DNA of 7,296 bases from Planctomycetaceae bacterium (GTDB lineage: Bacteria; Planctomycetota; Phycisphaerae; Phycisphaerales; SM1A02): the NCBI GenBank assembly GCA_002737585.1, contig NSIA01000161.1, positions 1 to 7,296 on the forward strand. Direction: 5' to 3'. Numbering within the stretch: the first letter of the stretch is position 1; each line of letters opens with the position of its first letter. The notes below the pieces were generated by a model that was given only the letters and a program-made list of their open reading frames with translations, ran no database searches and was not told where the DNA came from. Positions 1-6,873 of the stretch are shown here, piece after piece. Both the position numbers and the translations under genes were made by a program.

Positions 1-1095
1 CTCGGGTCGAAACCCAACGCGCCCCACGAGGACGGTGTCGCGCACGTCGCGGGCATCACGTTCATCGGTTGGCTTCTGCGACGCCAAGTACGAGGTACCC
101 GCAGCCAACAGGAGTCCGCCACCAACTACCAACGAAAGCCCAAGCGCCAATGTTCCAATCCATTTTCCAAGCAGCCAACCGCCGTGGGAGATCGGCTTGG
201 TCACCACAGACCACACCTGCCGATCGCGGATTTCAAACGCGGTGCTGGCGCAGCCGAACACAATCACAAAGAGCGCAGCCATGGTGTAGGAAGCGGTATG
301 ACCCCAGTCAAGGAATCCAGGAATGGCCTGCAAGAGCGCCTCGCCCCGCTCGCGTGAGAGCGCAAGAAACGGAACAATCATGGCGATCGGCAAGGCGAAG
401 CCCGGGAGCGCCAGTGTGCGGACTCCCTCAAGAGCGGTGTTGGATGCCACTGCAATCGAGCCGGAACGAAAGCCCAACAAGGCACGCGCGCCGTTCCACA
501 GGAACGCAAAGAGCAGTAGCGAAAGCGCAGAACTGATCAGCCACTGTGTGCCAATCGGCCAATCCATCCACCAACAAAACGCAGCACCAGCCCCGACGGC
601 GCCGCCTACTTCCAAGGCCGGAAGTAGGAGACCGATCCAGACAACCGCGAGTGCACCAATGCCTGTGACCAGCATTAGGGCAATCACCAACGCGGGTGAT
701 CGAACCAGTACATAGGGCATCCACAGGGGAACTTGATCACCAAGGAGTCGCCATGACAGTTCTTGCTTGACGTCGGCTGGCATCACGCCTGCGTCATCAA
801 AGAGATCAACGGCACGACCAACCACGCGAGCGCCGCCGTACTCACGATCACCCACCGTCACCGTGCCGCGTTGCATGAGCTGCATGGCTGCGGGATCACG
901 ATCCTTCGCAGAGCACTTCTCCAACGACTTCAAAATCCCGGCCCGCTGCGCCTGCAGCGAGAACGCCGTGTTCAGGAGCGGCCACGCAACCAGCCCAAGC
1001 GCGCTGAGGATGGCCAGCGTTGCCAAAATGCGCGCCGCACGTGTTTCCATGCGCTCGCCGAGCCACCGATGGAGCCGCGCCACGAGTGCGGTCAC
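1..1095 (-). CDS. ABC-2-type transporter permease with N-terminal extension (partial, C-terminus beyond left edge)
   Basis: The minus-strand frame is open for 365 codons from a GTG at 1095 to the window edge, so the C-terminus is missing. The likely product is the membrane subunit of an ABC-2 exporter paired with the ATPase just upstream. The GTG overlaps the ATPase stop (GTGA), and a G-rich stretch sits about 9 nt upstream; the ATG at codon 16 (1050) is a less likely start. Helix 1 is at about residues 23-45, followed by a roughly 80-residue polar, probably extracytoplasmic stretch (46-125). Hydrophobic segments follow at about 133-160, 163-178 and 184-204. From about 219 the protein looks like a standard ABC-2 permease: NTALEGVR (219-226), helices near 231-246 and 268-286, then FEIRDRQVWSVVTKPIS (287-303), LLGKWIG (308-314) and a helix near 315-335. 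The final residues are polar. The motif around 287-314 matches the permease at the right end of the window. The cargo is unknown. Confidence 0.85.
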   Translation of the reverse strand, partial: MTALVARLHRWLGERMETRAARILATLAILSALGLVAWPLLNTAFSLQAQRAGILKSLEKCSAKDRDPAAMQLMQRGTVTVGDREYGGARVVGRAVDLFDDAGVMPADVKQELSWRLLGDQVPLWMPYVLVRSPALVIALMLVTGIGALAVVWIGLLLPALEVGGAVGAGAAFCWWMDWPIGTQWLISSALSLLLFAFLWNGARALLGFRSGSIAVASNTALEGVRTLALPGFALPIAMIVPFLALSRERGEALLQAIPGFLDWGHTASYTMAALFVIVFGCASTAFEIRDRQVWSVVTKPISHGGWLLGKWIGTLALGLSLVVGGGLLLAAGTSYLASQKPTDERDARDVRDTVLVGRVGFRPE

Positions 1096-2291
1096 GGATT
1101 GCCGCCCCCACCCAGAAGATCATCAATGACTGAACGGTCAACATCCTTTGGCGGTTCTGGAGCCTTGGTCTGCTTGGAAGGACTGACGGCGGGTTCCACC
1201 TTGCCAACCGGAGCGCTGGGCTTGCCCGTCACCAATTCCGTGAGCACAGCCGCATCAGCCACCGGCACAACCGGCGCGGCGGGCGCAGCAGCGGCGGCGG
1301 ACGCCTTGGCGGCTTGCGGCATCGCTTCAAGCTCAGCGATCAATCCGCCACCCTCATTCTCCTCACCGCGAAGGAACGCCGCGGTGGGGCCGCCGGCACC
1401 CGCGCCACTGGTGGAAGCACGATCATTGCGCGCGCGTTCAACAATCTGCAGGAAGAGATCTTCAAGCCGCTGCCGCGGAGCCGCAACACGCTCTACTTCC
1501 ACGTGCGCGGTCTCGCGAATGATCCGTTCAATGGTGGTGATGGTGGCCGCGTCAAGTCGCGGTGTGGTGATCACGGTCCGGCCGGAATCCTCCAGCAACT
1601 CATCAACCGTTCCCTCGCTGCGAATCTTGCCGCCGTACAGAATCACCATGCGATCACAGACATCCTGGACATCATCAAGCTGATGACTCGAAAGGAGAAT
1701 GGTCTTGCCGCGACGACCAAGGTCAAGCAGCAGGTCTTTCACTTGGCGTGAACCAAGCGGATCAAGGCCCGAGGTTGGTTCATCAAGAATCAATAGATCC
1801 GGATCATTGATGAGCGCTTGCGCAATTCCCAACCGGCGCGCCATACCCTTGGAAAATTCGCCCACTGGGCGGTTGGCGGCATGCGTCATGCCCACCATCT
1901 CCAGAAGTTCATCAATACGACTGCGGCGAATGGCGCGCGGCAATCCAAAGAGTTTGCCGTAAAAGTCCAGCGTTTCAACCGGTGTCAGGAACCGGTACAT
2001 GTAACTCTCTTCCGGCAGGTACCCAATGCGCCGCTTCACGGCAACATCGGTAGGGTCCTTGCCGAACACGGTGAGATTTCCCTTGCTGCGATGCAACAAA
2101 CCAAGAATCATCTTGATGGTGGTGCTCTTGCCACTGCCGTTTGGACCAAGCAATCCAAAGATTTCGTCGCGGCGGATCTCAAATGAAATCCCGTCCACGG
2201 CCACTGCCTTTTGGCGCAGCCAGAAATCGCTGAAGACCTTGGTCAGGCCCACTGCTTCCACCACTATGTCATTGTTCACAGCCGTTGCCAT
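1092..2291 (-). CDS. ABC-2-type exporter ATP-binding protein with Ala/Pro-rich C-terminal tail
   Basis: This 399-aa protein is the cytoplasmic ATPase that would drive a membrane exporter, presumably with the permease encoded next. All nucleotide-binding elements are present: Walker A GPNGSGKST (49-57), a Q-loop region reading IGYLPEES (89-96) with Glu where Gln is usual, signature FSKGM in place of LSGGQ (146-150), Walker B LLILDEP (166-172), D-loop SGLD (174-177) and switch His in LSSH (203). The FSKGM and LPE variants fit the CcmA/NatA-like ATPases of ABC-2 exporters. The usual C-terminal subdomain ends near LEDLFLQIVERAR (276-288). About 110 further residues are rich in Ala, Pro, Gly and Glu and end in IDDLLGGGGNP. 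A family member of about 290-310 aa would lack this tail. An upstream GTG at 2300 is in frame, but the ribosome-binding site supports the ATG at 2291. The gap to the preceding gene is 21 nt and the next gene overlaps by 4 nt. Confidence 0.93.
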   Translation of the reverse strand: MATAVNNDIVVEAVGLTKVFSDFWLRQKAVAVDGISFEIRRDEIFGLLGPNGSGKSTTIKMILGLLHRSKGNLTVFGKDPTDVAVKRRIGYLPEESYMYRFLTPVETLDFYGKLFGLPRAIRRSRIDELLEMVGMTHAANRPVGEFSKGMARRLGIAQALINDPDLLILDEPTSGLDPLGSRQVKDLLLDLGRRGKTILLSSHQLDDVQDVCDRMVILYGGKIRSEGTVDELLEDSGRTVITTPRLDAATITTIERIIRETAHVEVERVAAPRQRLEDLFLQIVERARNDRASTSGAGAGGPTAAFLRGEENEGGGLIAELEAMPQAAKASAAAAAPAAPVVPVADAAVLTELVTGKPSAPVGKVEPAVSPSKQTKAPEPPKDVDRSVIDDLLGGGGNP

Positions 2292-2299
2292 GCGAGCCA

Positions 2300-2305
2300 C
2301 TCCTT
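2300..2305 (-). promoter_or_regulatory. Ribosome binding site of the ABC ATPase gene
   Basis: The minus strand reads AAGGAG here, eight nucleotides before the ATG at 2291. This is the strongest Shine-Dalgarno match in the operon. It decides the start, because the alternative in-frame GTG at 2300 would overlap the motif itself. The preceding gene stops at 2313-2315, so the site lies in the short gap between the two genes. Confidence 0.8.
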
Positions 2306-2312
2306 GCCGACA

Positions 2313-3731
2313 TCAGTCGCGGCCAAAGCCCTTCTGGGCACTGCGATCAAGGCGACGTCCGGGTTCATCAATGGTGATCTGCCGGCTTCCGAGTTGGAAA
2401 TTCACAGAATTGCTTCCCATCGCCTCCATCTTGCGGCGCTGCACTTCGCTCTGCCGACGCGCCTGCATGACTTCGTTGGAACTTTCAATGTTGATGCGCA
2501 CTGGCCCACCAGCGTCCGGTGCCGCCAACATTTCCGCTGTCGGCGAAGAAAGCACTTGCCGCACTGCGTCCAGCCACAACTTGCGAACCAGTTGCTGCGG
2601 ATTCTCACGGAAACTTGGGGCGAGCCCATTGAGCCGGCCAACCTCTTTACCCAGAGTGGCGCGGACCGATGCTCGGTACGCCTGCGCCCGGGCAATGATC
2701 GCGGACGTTTGGCCAACATTGGTTGCTCCCTCAAGGCGCGTTCCCAGTTCTTGCATCACCGCATCAGCGGCAACGAGATCGCCACGAGTGAGTTCCGTTT
2801 CATAGCGCTGCACCAAGTCCAAGATCTGCGCATAGTCGGCTCCAGCCATACCAACCAGCGTGCCGTTTGCTTCTTGCTGCGCCTGCTCCAGCGCCAACTT
2901 GCCGTTTTCGCGGGCTTCTTGCACGCGACTGAACGTGTTGCGGATTGCCAGCGGCGCAATCTTCTCCGGAATGGTGACTACGCCAAGCTTGACGCCCGAC
3001 TTCATGGAATCAAGCGTCGCCTGTGCGCGCTGACGAAGTGCTTGCTCTGGCCCGTCACGATTCTCCAGTAACTCCTGCAGCGTGAACTGCGCAGCCGTCT
3101 GCACCATTCCGCGCGCCAGTGCGTGCCGGACAATCTCTCGCAACGCCTCGGGCTGAAACTGATCGAGCGTGCGAACCGCATCCTCCACCGTGTACTCCGC
3201 AGCAATGCGGACGTGGGCAAGATCGCCATCCGCAGTGATGAGCGAACCATCAAGACCAGGACGAATTGGATCTTCAGGAGTGGTGGACGCAGCCGCTTGA
3301 TCAACGGTGGTCATGCCCTGCTTGAAGCGCGGCCAGAATTCACCGTTGAGTTCCACCGCATCCTTCTGCGGCAGCAACACAATTTCTCCCACTGGATACG
3401 GCCAGAACGGCTGCAAACCAGGGGAAACTTGTTCATCACCAGGTGCGCCAACGATGCGTCCAAAGAACGTCTTGACGCCCGTCTGACCTTCCTGCACCGT
3501 CTGGAATCCGCTGAAGAGGAAGACCACCACCAACGCCAAGATTGCCACCTGCAACACTCGGTAACTGAGGCGCAGTGCCTCGCCAAGCGATTGGTTGGCG
3601 GGATCCATCGCCTGCCGCATGGCAGCCTCGGCGCCGGTGCCGGATGAAACGGTGTATTGCGCGCTTGCTCCACGGCGTGGCGCTTCGTCGGCGGGCGGCG
3701 TGGCGTTGAGTTGCGGGTTCAAGTCCGTCAT
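2313..3731 (-). CDS. HflK-like SPFH/Band-7 domain membrane protein
   Basis: This 472-aa single-pass protein resembles the HflK side of the HflK/HflC family, which in E. coli assembles into a membrane cage that modulates the FtsH protease. The first 50 residues are polar and Pro/Ala-rich. One membrane helix lies at about 58-76 and is followed directly by the SPFH domain. Recognisable parts are VQEGQTGVKTFFGRIVG (79-95), SPGLQPFWPYPVGEIVLLP (103-121), and ITADGDLAHVRIAAEYTVED (165-184). The stretch GVKLGVVTIPEKIAPLAIRN (246-265) corresponds to the end of the SPFH fold. A charged helical region rich in Glu, Gln and Arg then runs to about 435 and probably makes coiled coils. A polar loop of roughly 35 residues (130-165) interrupts the SPFH fold. 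An AAGGA at 3741-3745 sits 9 nt before the ATG. The gene is third in the operon, 46 nt after the HflC-like gene. It is paralogous to the SPFH part of the 723-aa protein. The family is well supported, but an FtsH-related role is not shown here. Confidence 0.88.
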   Translation of the reverse strand: MTDLNPQLNATPPADEAPRRGASAQYTVSSGTGAEAAMRQAMDPANQSLGEALRLSYRVLQVAILALVVVFLFSGFQTVQEGQTGVKTFFGRIVGAPGDEQVSPGLQPFWPYPVGEIVLLPQKDAVELNGEFWPRFKQGMTTVDQAAASTTPEDPIRPGLDGSLITADGDLAHVRIAAEYTVEDAVRTLDQFQPEALREIVRHALARGMVQTAAQFTLQELLENRDGPEQALRQRAQATLDSMKSGVKLGVVTIPEKIAPLAIRNTFSRVQEARENGKLALEQAQQEANGTLVGMAGADYAQILDLVQRYETELTRGDLVAADAVMQELGTRLEGATNVGQTSAIIARAQAYRASVRATLGKEVGRLNGLAPSFRENPQQLVRKLWLDAVRQVLSSPTAEMLAAPDAGGPVRINIESSNEVMQARRQSEVQRRKMEAMGSNSVNFQLGSRQITIDEPGRRLDRSAQKGFGRD

Positions 3732-3777
3732 CAGCGTAGGTCCTTACTCAGCGTGCAAGCACTCGGCGTGTCACTCA

Positions 3778-4698
3778 TCACTTCGTCTTTGCGGCATTGC
3801 CCGGCTGCGGGATGCCCTGCGCATTCACCGGCGCATCAAGATTGATGAGGTGAAACGGAGCGCGCGTGGTGTCAGTGATGTAGGTGGTGCTGGAACTCAG
3901 CGATGCCTTCAGCGTGTCAAGCCACGTCAAGAAGATTGCCAACTCTGCTTCGCCCTTCATCTCTTGGTAATAGCGCGTGGCTTCTTCATTGCCCTTGCCT
4001 TCAATGCGTGCGGCCCATTGATCGGTGAAGTTCATGATGATGTCAGCCTGACTCTTGGCCTGACTCTTGATGGCCTCGGCGGCGCTGGCGCCCTTGGCTT
4101 CTTCAAGATTTGCCAAGGTTTCCTGCACTGCAGCCATACGACGCAGTACTGCAACGGTGGTCTTGTTTGGGAGCACGACCTGCGAAATGCCCACACTCAC
4201 AGGCATAGTGCCAGCCAGGCGCGTCTTCTGCAGGTCACCAAGAATGGCGGTCTCGGCGTCGGCCAGTTTGCCACCCTGACCTACCAGGTCGCCGAATGCG
4301 TATCCACCGATCGCACGAAGCGAGCCCTGAAGTTGCATCTCCAGCGCGTTGGAAGCACCCTCTACCGATGCGTAGCTGGTGAAGAATCGCAACGCTTCTT
4401 CAGGCGTGGTGTCAATGCGCCAAGTCATGAACGCCTGCACCAAGACTTGCTGACCATCACGGGTGAGCACGGTTTCCAGCGGGCTCTCAATGAGTTGCTG
4501 CCGCGTGTCAAGCCGAGTGACCTGATCGATGAAGAACGGTGCCTTCATGTGCAGGCCCGGCTCAGTAATCACCCCCGCCGGCTTCCCGAAGCGCGTCACG
4601 ATCGCGATTTCATGGAAGTTGACCGTGTAGGTGGTGTTGTAGAGCACAAGAACAAGCACGATGAGCGCGCCGACAACGATGCCGATGGTGCGATTCAT
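3778..4698 (-). CDS. hflC: HflC-like SPFH/Band-7 domain protein (protease modulator family)
   Basis: This 306-aa protein has the size and layout of HflC, the partner of HflK in the complex that surrounds FtsH in E. coli. A single N-terminal helix (about 5-21) anchors it, and the SPFH domain starts at once: VNFHEIAIVTRFGKP (26-40), TEPGLHMKAPFFIDQV (45-60) and RLDTRQQLIE (62-71). Then come VLTRDGQQVLVQAFMTWRI (77-95), in which the threonine-arginine-aspartate-glycine run matches the HflC core, and FGDLVG (135-140). A charged Ala/Glu/Lys helical stretch (about 186-255, with AEAIKSQAKSQADII) is followed by an HflC-like end, AELAIFLTWLDTLKAS (251-266) and PFHLIN (281-286). The start is 3 nt after the stop of the 723-aa gene, with its Shine-Dalgarno (GGGGAAGG) inside that gene's last codons, which suggests translational coupling. 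The gene ends in two in-frame TGA stops (3780-3775). It pairs most naturally with one or both neighbouring HflK-like proteins. Confidence 0.9.
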   Translation of the reverse strand: MNRTIGIVVGALIVLVLVLYNTTYTVNFHEIAIVTRFGKPAGVITEPGLHMKAPFFIDQVTRLDTRQQLIESPLETVLTRDGQQVLVQAFMTWRIDTTPEEALRFFTSYASVEGASNALEMQLQGSLRAIGGYAFGDLVGQGGKLADAETAILGDLQKTRLAGTMPVSVGISQVVLPNKTTVAVLRRMAAVQETLANLEEAKGASAAEAIKSQAKSQADIIMNFTDQWAARIEGKGNEEATRYYQEMKGEAELAIFLTWLDTLKASLSSSTTYITDTTRAPFHLINLDAPVNAQGIPQPGNAAKTK

Positions 4699-4701
4699 GG
4701 G

Positions 4702-6873
4702 TTACTTACCTTCCCCAGTTGCCGGGGGCTTTTCTTTCTTCTCAAGATAATCAGCCAAGTTCAATCCGGACTCAGCCTGCTTCATAGTCACATCAATGTC
4801 GGCGCGGCCGGAAACCGACTCGCCCAAGACATACTTCACACGCACGCCCGCAAGCGCGCGACCAAGCACCTGCATGGTGCGGAACTGCTTATAAAGTTCG
4901 GGTGCCGCATGGAACGAAGGAGCCTGCCCCAGCACTTCGGCAGAGTCACCGGCCGCGCCCATCACGATCGCCCAGCGCTTGGCACGCGCCTGCGAAATGA
5001 CTCGTGCAGCGCCGCCCTTGCTCTCCACCACCAACCGCTCCACCACAGCGCGCTTCTCCATCGCCACTGCGCTATCAACACCGCTCTCCTGCTCGGCGCT
5101 ATCCAGCGCGGCAATAGCAGCCACAATTCCGTCCGCTCGCTCTGGGCTGCCAGCAATGGACGCCATGGTGGCGCGCGCCATGCGGTCCGCTTCTTCGCGC
5201 AACTTCCGGGCATTCTGCATGTCGATGGAAATCTCTTCAAACATGCCCGCGCCCTGTCCGGCAGGCGGACGCAGCGTTGGTACCTGAATCGCCACTACTT
5301 CCACGCCTGCTTTCGCAGCGTCAAAGCTTGCTTGAATGCGTTCGCGCAACGAACGAATCAGCGAATCACCACGTGGGCTGAGCACGGCGTCCATCGGTTG
5401 CGTCGAGAGATACCGAGTGACTTCACGCAGAGCGATATCACGCAGAATGCGCTCGCGCATGTCAGACGCCGTGCGACGAACGCGCGTGTCAGAGGCGAAT
5501 GCAAGCCACTCTAAGAGGCCCTTGGGAGCAATCCGGTACGTCATCACGATGTCTGCGTCCACCAGCGCAAAGCGCTGTGAAACTGCAGCCGCCGATGCGT
5601 CGGGCTGCGCGTCAGCATCGGATCGACCGCTCAGATCCTTCTGAACTTGCTCAGAGAGGAGCGGCGCAGCAACCATGTACGGGTAGCGATCAGGATCGCT
5701 GTTTGCTTCCTCGCTCCACACATTCACCGCACCCACCTTCACTGGCCGCGCTCCGAGCACCAGGTTGCGGAGCCGCGCCACGTCTTGCACCGATGCGGTC
5801 TCAATCGGCCACGGCCACTTGAACATCACGGTGCCTTCGTACACGTCGCCGACGATGGCGCCCCCGCGCAGGCGCACCGCCTGTTGGCCCGGCGGAACCA
5901 CCACCACACAGGAAAGCGCTATCAGCACCGTGGCTCCCAGCACCAAGAGCCACGCCGTACTGCGCAGCATGAGCTGGTAACCCCAACTGGAAGTGATGTC
6001 GAAACCAAACTGGTAATTGACCGCCTCATTGATGGAGCGAACAATGGAGTCCGGTGCTGCAAACAGGCTGAGAATGCGTGAATCAAACGGCGCGCGCGGG
6101 TTGTCGCCGATGCGACGCGGGCGATAGAGCGCCAGAATGAAGTTGAGAACGATCTCCCCAGCAAAGATCACTTGACCAATGCCAATGGCCAACACCACGG
6201 GCTCAAGCCACTTTGGTTTACCGAATGAATTGGCCACCAAGCCAACCGCAATGGCGGAGAGCACCAACGCTGTCGCCACCATGAACCCCGCGCCACCGCG
6301 AAGATTCTGCCACGCCGGCTGCTTGGACATGCCCGCAACAAAGCGCGAGAAGATGAACGCAATCAACGCCAGCGACACACAGATGGCCAGCTGCCAACCA
6401 GTAGCGAAACCAACGGAGAACGGAATCACGTCCACCATCGGCTGATCAGCGCCGGGTCGGAAGTCAAGACTGGAGATGTAGCGCGCCGCGTTGACGCCGG
6501 TGAGGGCCAAGGCGCCGGCAGCCAGCAGACTGACGCCGGGGAGCAGAATTCGGTTGAGGCGCTCCAGACGCTTGGCCGCCACCATGGAATCGCCAGCGCG
6601 TTCCGAGGCAAAGACGGTGGAGTCCGCTCCCGTGGAGCGCAGTTCGTCTGCCTCCATCGCCTCGATCGCCGCCAGCCGATGTTGGTGGAAGATGACAATC
6701 AATACCGCCCACACCGCCACGCCAACAAACGCAATGGTGCTGCCCTGCACGAAGGCAGTGCTACCCACCGCGCTACCCACCACAAAGAGGACGAGACCGA
6801 TTGCCAGTTGCAAAATCAGTCCAAGACCGGCGATACGGGTGGCTTGTTGGTAGGCGTACTGGTCAGTTCGCAT
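4702..6873 (-). CDS. Polytopic membrane protein with C-terminal HflK-like SPFH/Band-7 domain
   Basis: This 723-aa protein is the first gene of the operon. The N-terminal half is a membrane region with about seven hydrophobic segments near 14-36, 43-62, 108-128, 152-177, 195-215, 223-249 and 303-326; I do not recognise it as a named domain. A motif FGFDITSSWGYQLMLR (289-304) precedes the last helix. An SPFH domain follows: PPGQQAVRLRGGAIVG (327-342), MFKWPWPIETASVQDV (350-365), an acidic polar insert (about 385-435), then ALVDADIVMTYRI (436-448) and GVEVVAIQVPTLRPP (523-537). The region about 550-640 is charged and helical, as in HflK stalks, and the C-terminus is Lys/Glu-rich. E. coli HflK is about 420 aa with one helix, so this protein carries a large extra membrane part. 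The start is the ATG at 6873, with a modest AGGA 10 nt upstream. It occupies the hflK position directly before the hflC-like gene. The SPFH assignment is firm; the role of the membrane region is unknown. Confidence 0.87.
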   Translation of the reverse strand: MRTDQYAYQQATRIAGLGLILQLAIGLVLFVVGSAVGSTAFVQGSTIAFVGVAVWAVLIVIFHQHRLAAIEAMEADELRSTGADSTVFASERAGDSMVAAKRLERLNRILLPGVSLLAAGALALTGVNAARYISSLDFRPGADQPMVDVIPFSVGFATGWQLAICVSLALIAFIFSRFVAGMSKQPAWQNLRGGAGFMVATALVLSAIAVGLVANSFGKPKWLEPVVLAIGIGQVIFAGEIVLNFILALYRPRRIGDNPRAPFDSRILSLFAAPDSIVRSINEAVNYQFGFDITSSWGYQLMLRSTAWLLVLGATVLIALSCVVVVPPGQQAVRLRGGAIVGDVYEGTVMFKWPWPIETASVQDVARLRNLVLGARPVKVGAVNVWSEEANSDPDRYPYMVAAPLLSEQVQKDLSGRSDADAQPDASAAAVSQRFALVDADIVMTYRIAPKGLLEWLAFASDTRVRRTASDMRERILRDIALREVTRYLSTQPMDAVLSPRGDSLIRSLRERIQASFDAAKAGVEVVAIQVPTLRPPAGQGAGMFEEISIDMQNARKLREEADRMARATMASIAGSPERADGIVAAIAALDSAEQESGVDSAVAMEKRAVVERLVVESKGGAARVISQARAKRWAIVMGAAGDSAEVLGQAPSFHAAPELYKQFRTMQVLGRALAGVRVKYVLGESVSGRADIDVTMKQAESGLNLADYLEKKEKPPATGEGK

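Larger units (their letters stand above)
1..6873 (-). other. Putative five-gene operon: SPFH (polytopic) - hflC-like - hflK-like - ABC ATPase - ABC-2 permease
   Basis: The five genes share one strand with gaps of 3, 46 and 21 nt and one 4-nt overlap, and no terminator-like hairpin with a T-run was seen between them. This supports co-transcription from a promoter upstream of 6873. The 46-nt gap before the 472-aa gene is the widest and the most likely place for a second start of transcription or mRNA processing. Whether the operon continues past the left edge cannot be seen. Co-expression of SPFH scaffold proteins with an exporter suggests that the products act together at the membrane, which is an inference. 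Confidence 0.75.

Noticed and set aside
763..1683. 306-codon open frame on the plus strand
   Set aside because: It is antisense to the ABC ATPase tail and the start of the permease. The low-complexity codons of the tail keep the opposite frame open; the translation is Ser/Arg/Thr-rich and family-less.
2289..2300. GTG at 2300 as start of the ABC ATPase
   Set aside because: The AAGGAG at 2300-2305 would overlap that codon, whereas it is ideally placed 8 nt before the ATG at 2291.
3732..3777. Possible hairpin or terminator in the 46-nt gap between the HflC-like and HflK-like genes
   Set aside because: Only a short GTGC/GCAC pairing with a two-base loop is present and no T-run follows, so it is not a credible terminator. 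The AAGGA here is the downstream gene's ribosome-binding site.
3595..5514. 639-codon open frame on the plus strand
   Set aside because: It lies opposite the three SPFH genes and spans their boundaries. Its translation is rich in His, Arg, Cys and Leu with no recognisable domain, while the minus-strand frames give clear protein families.
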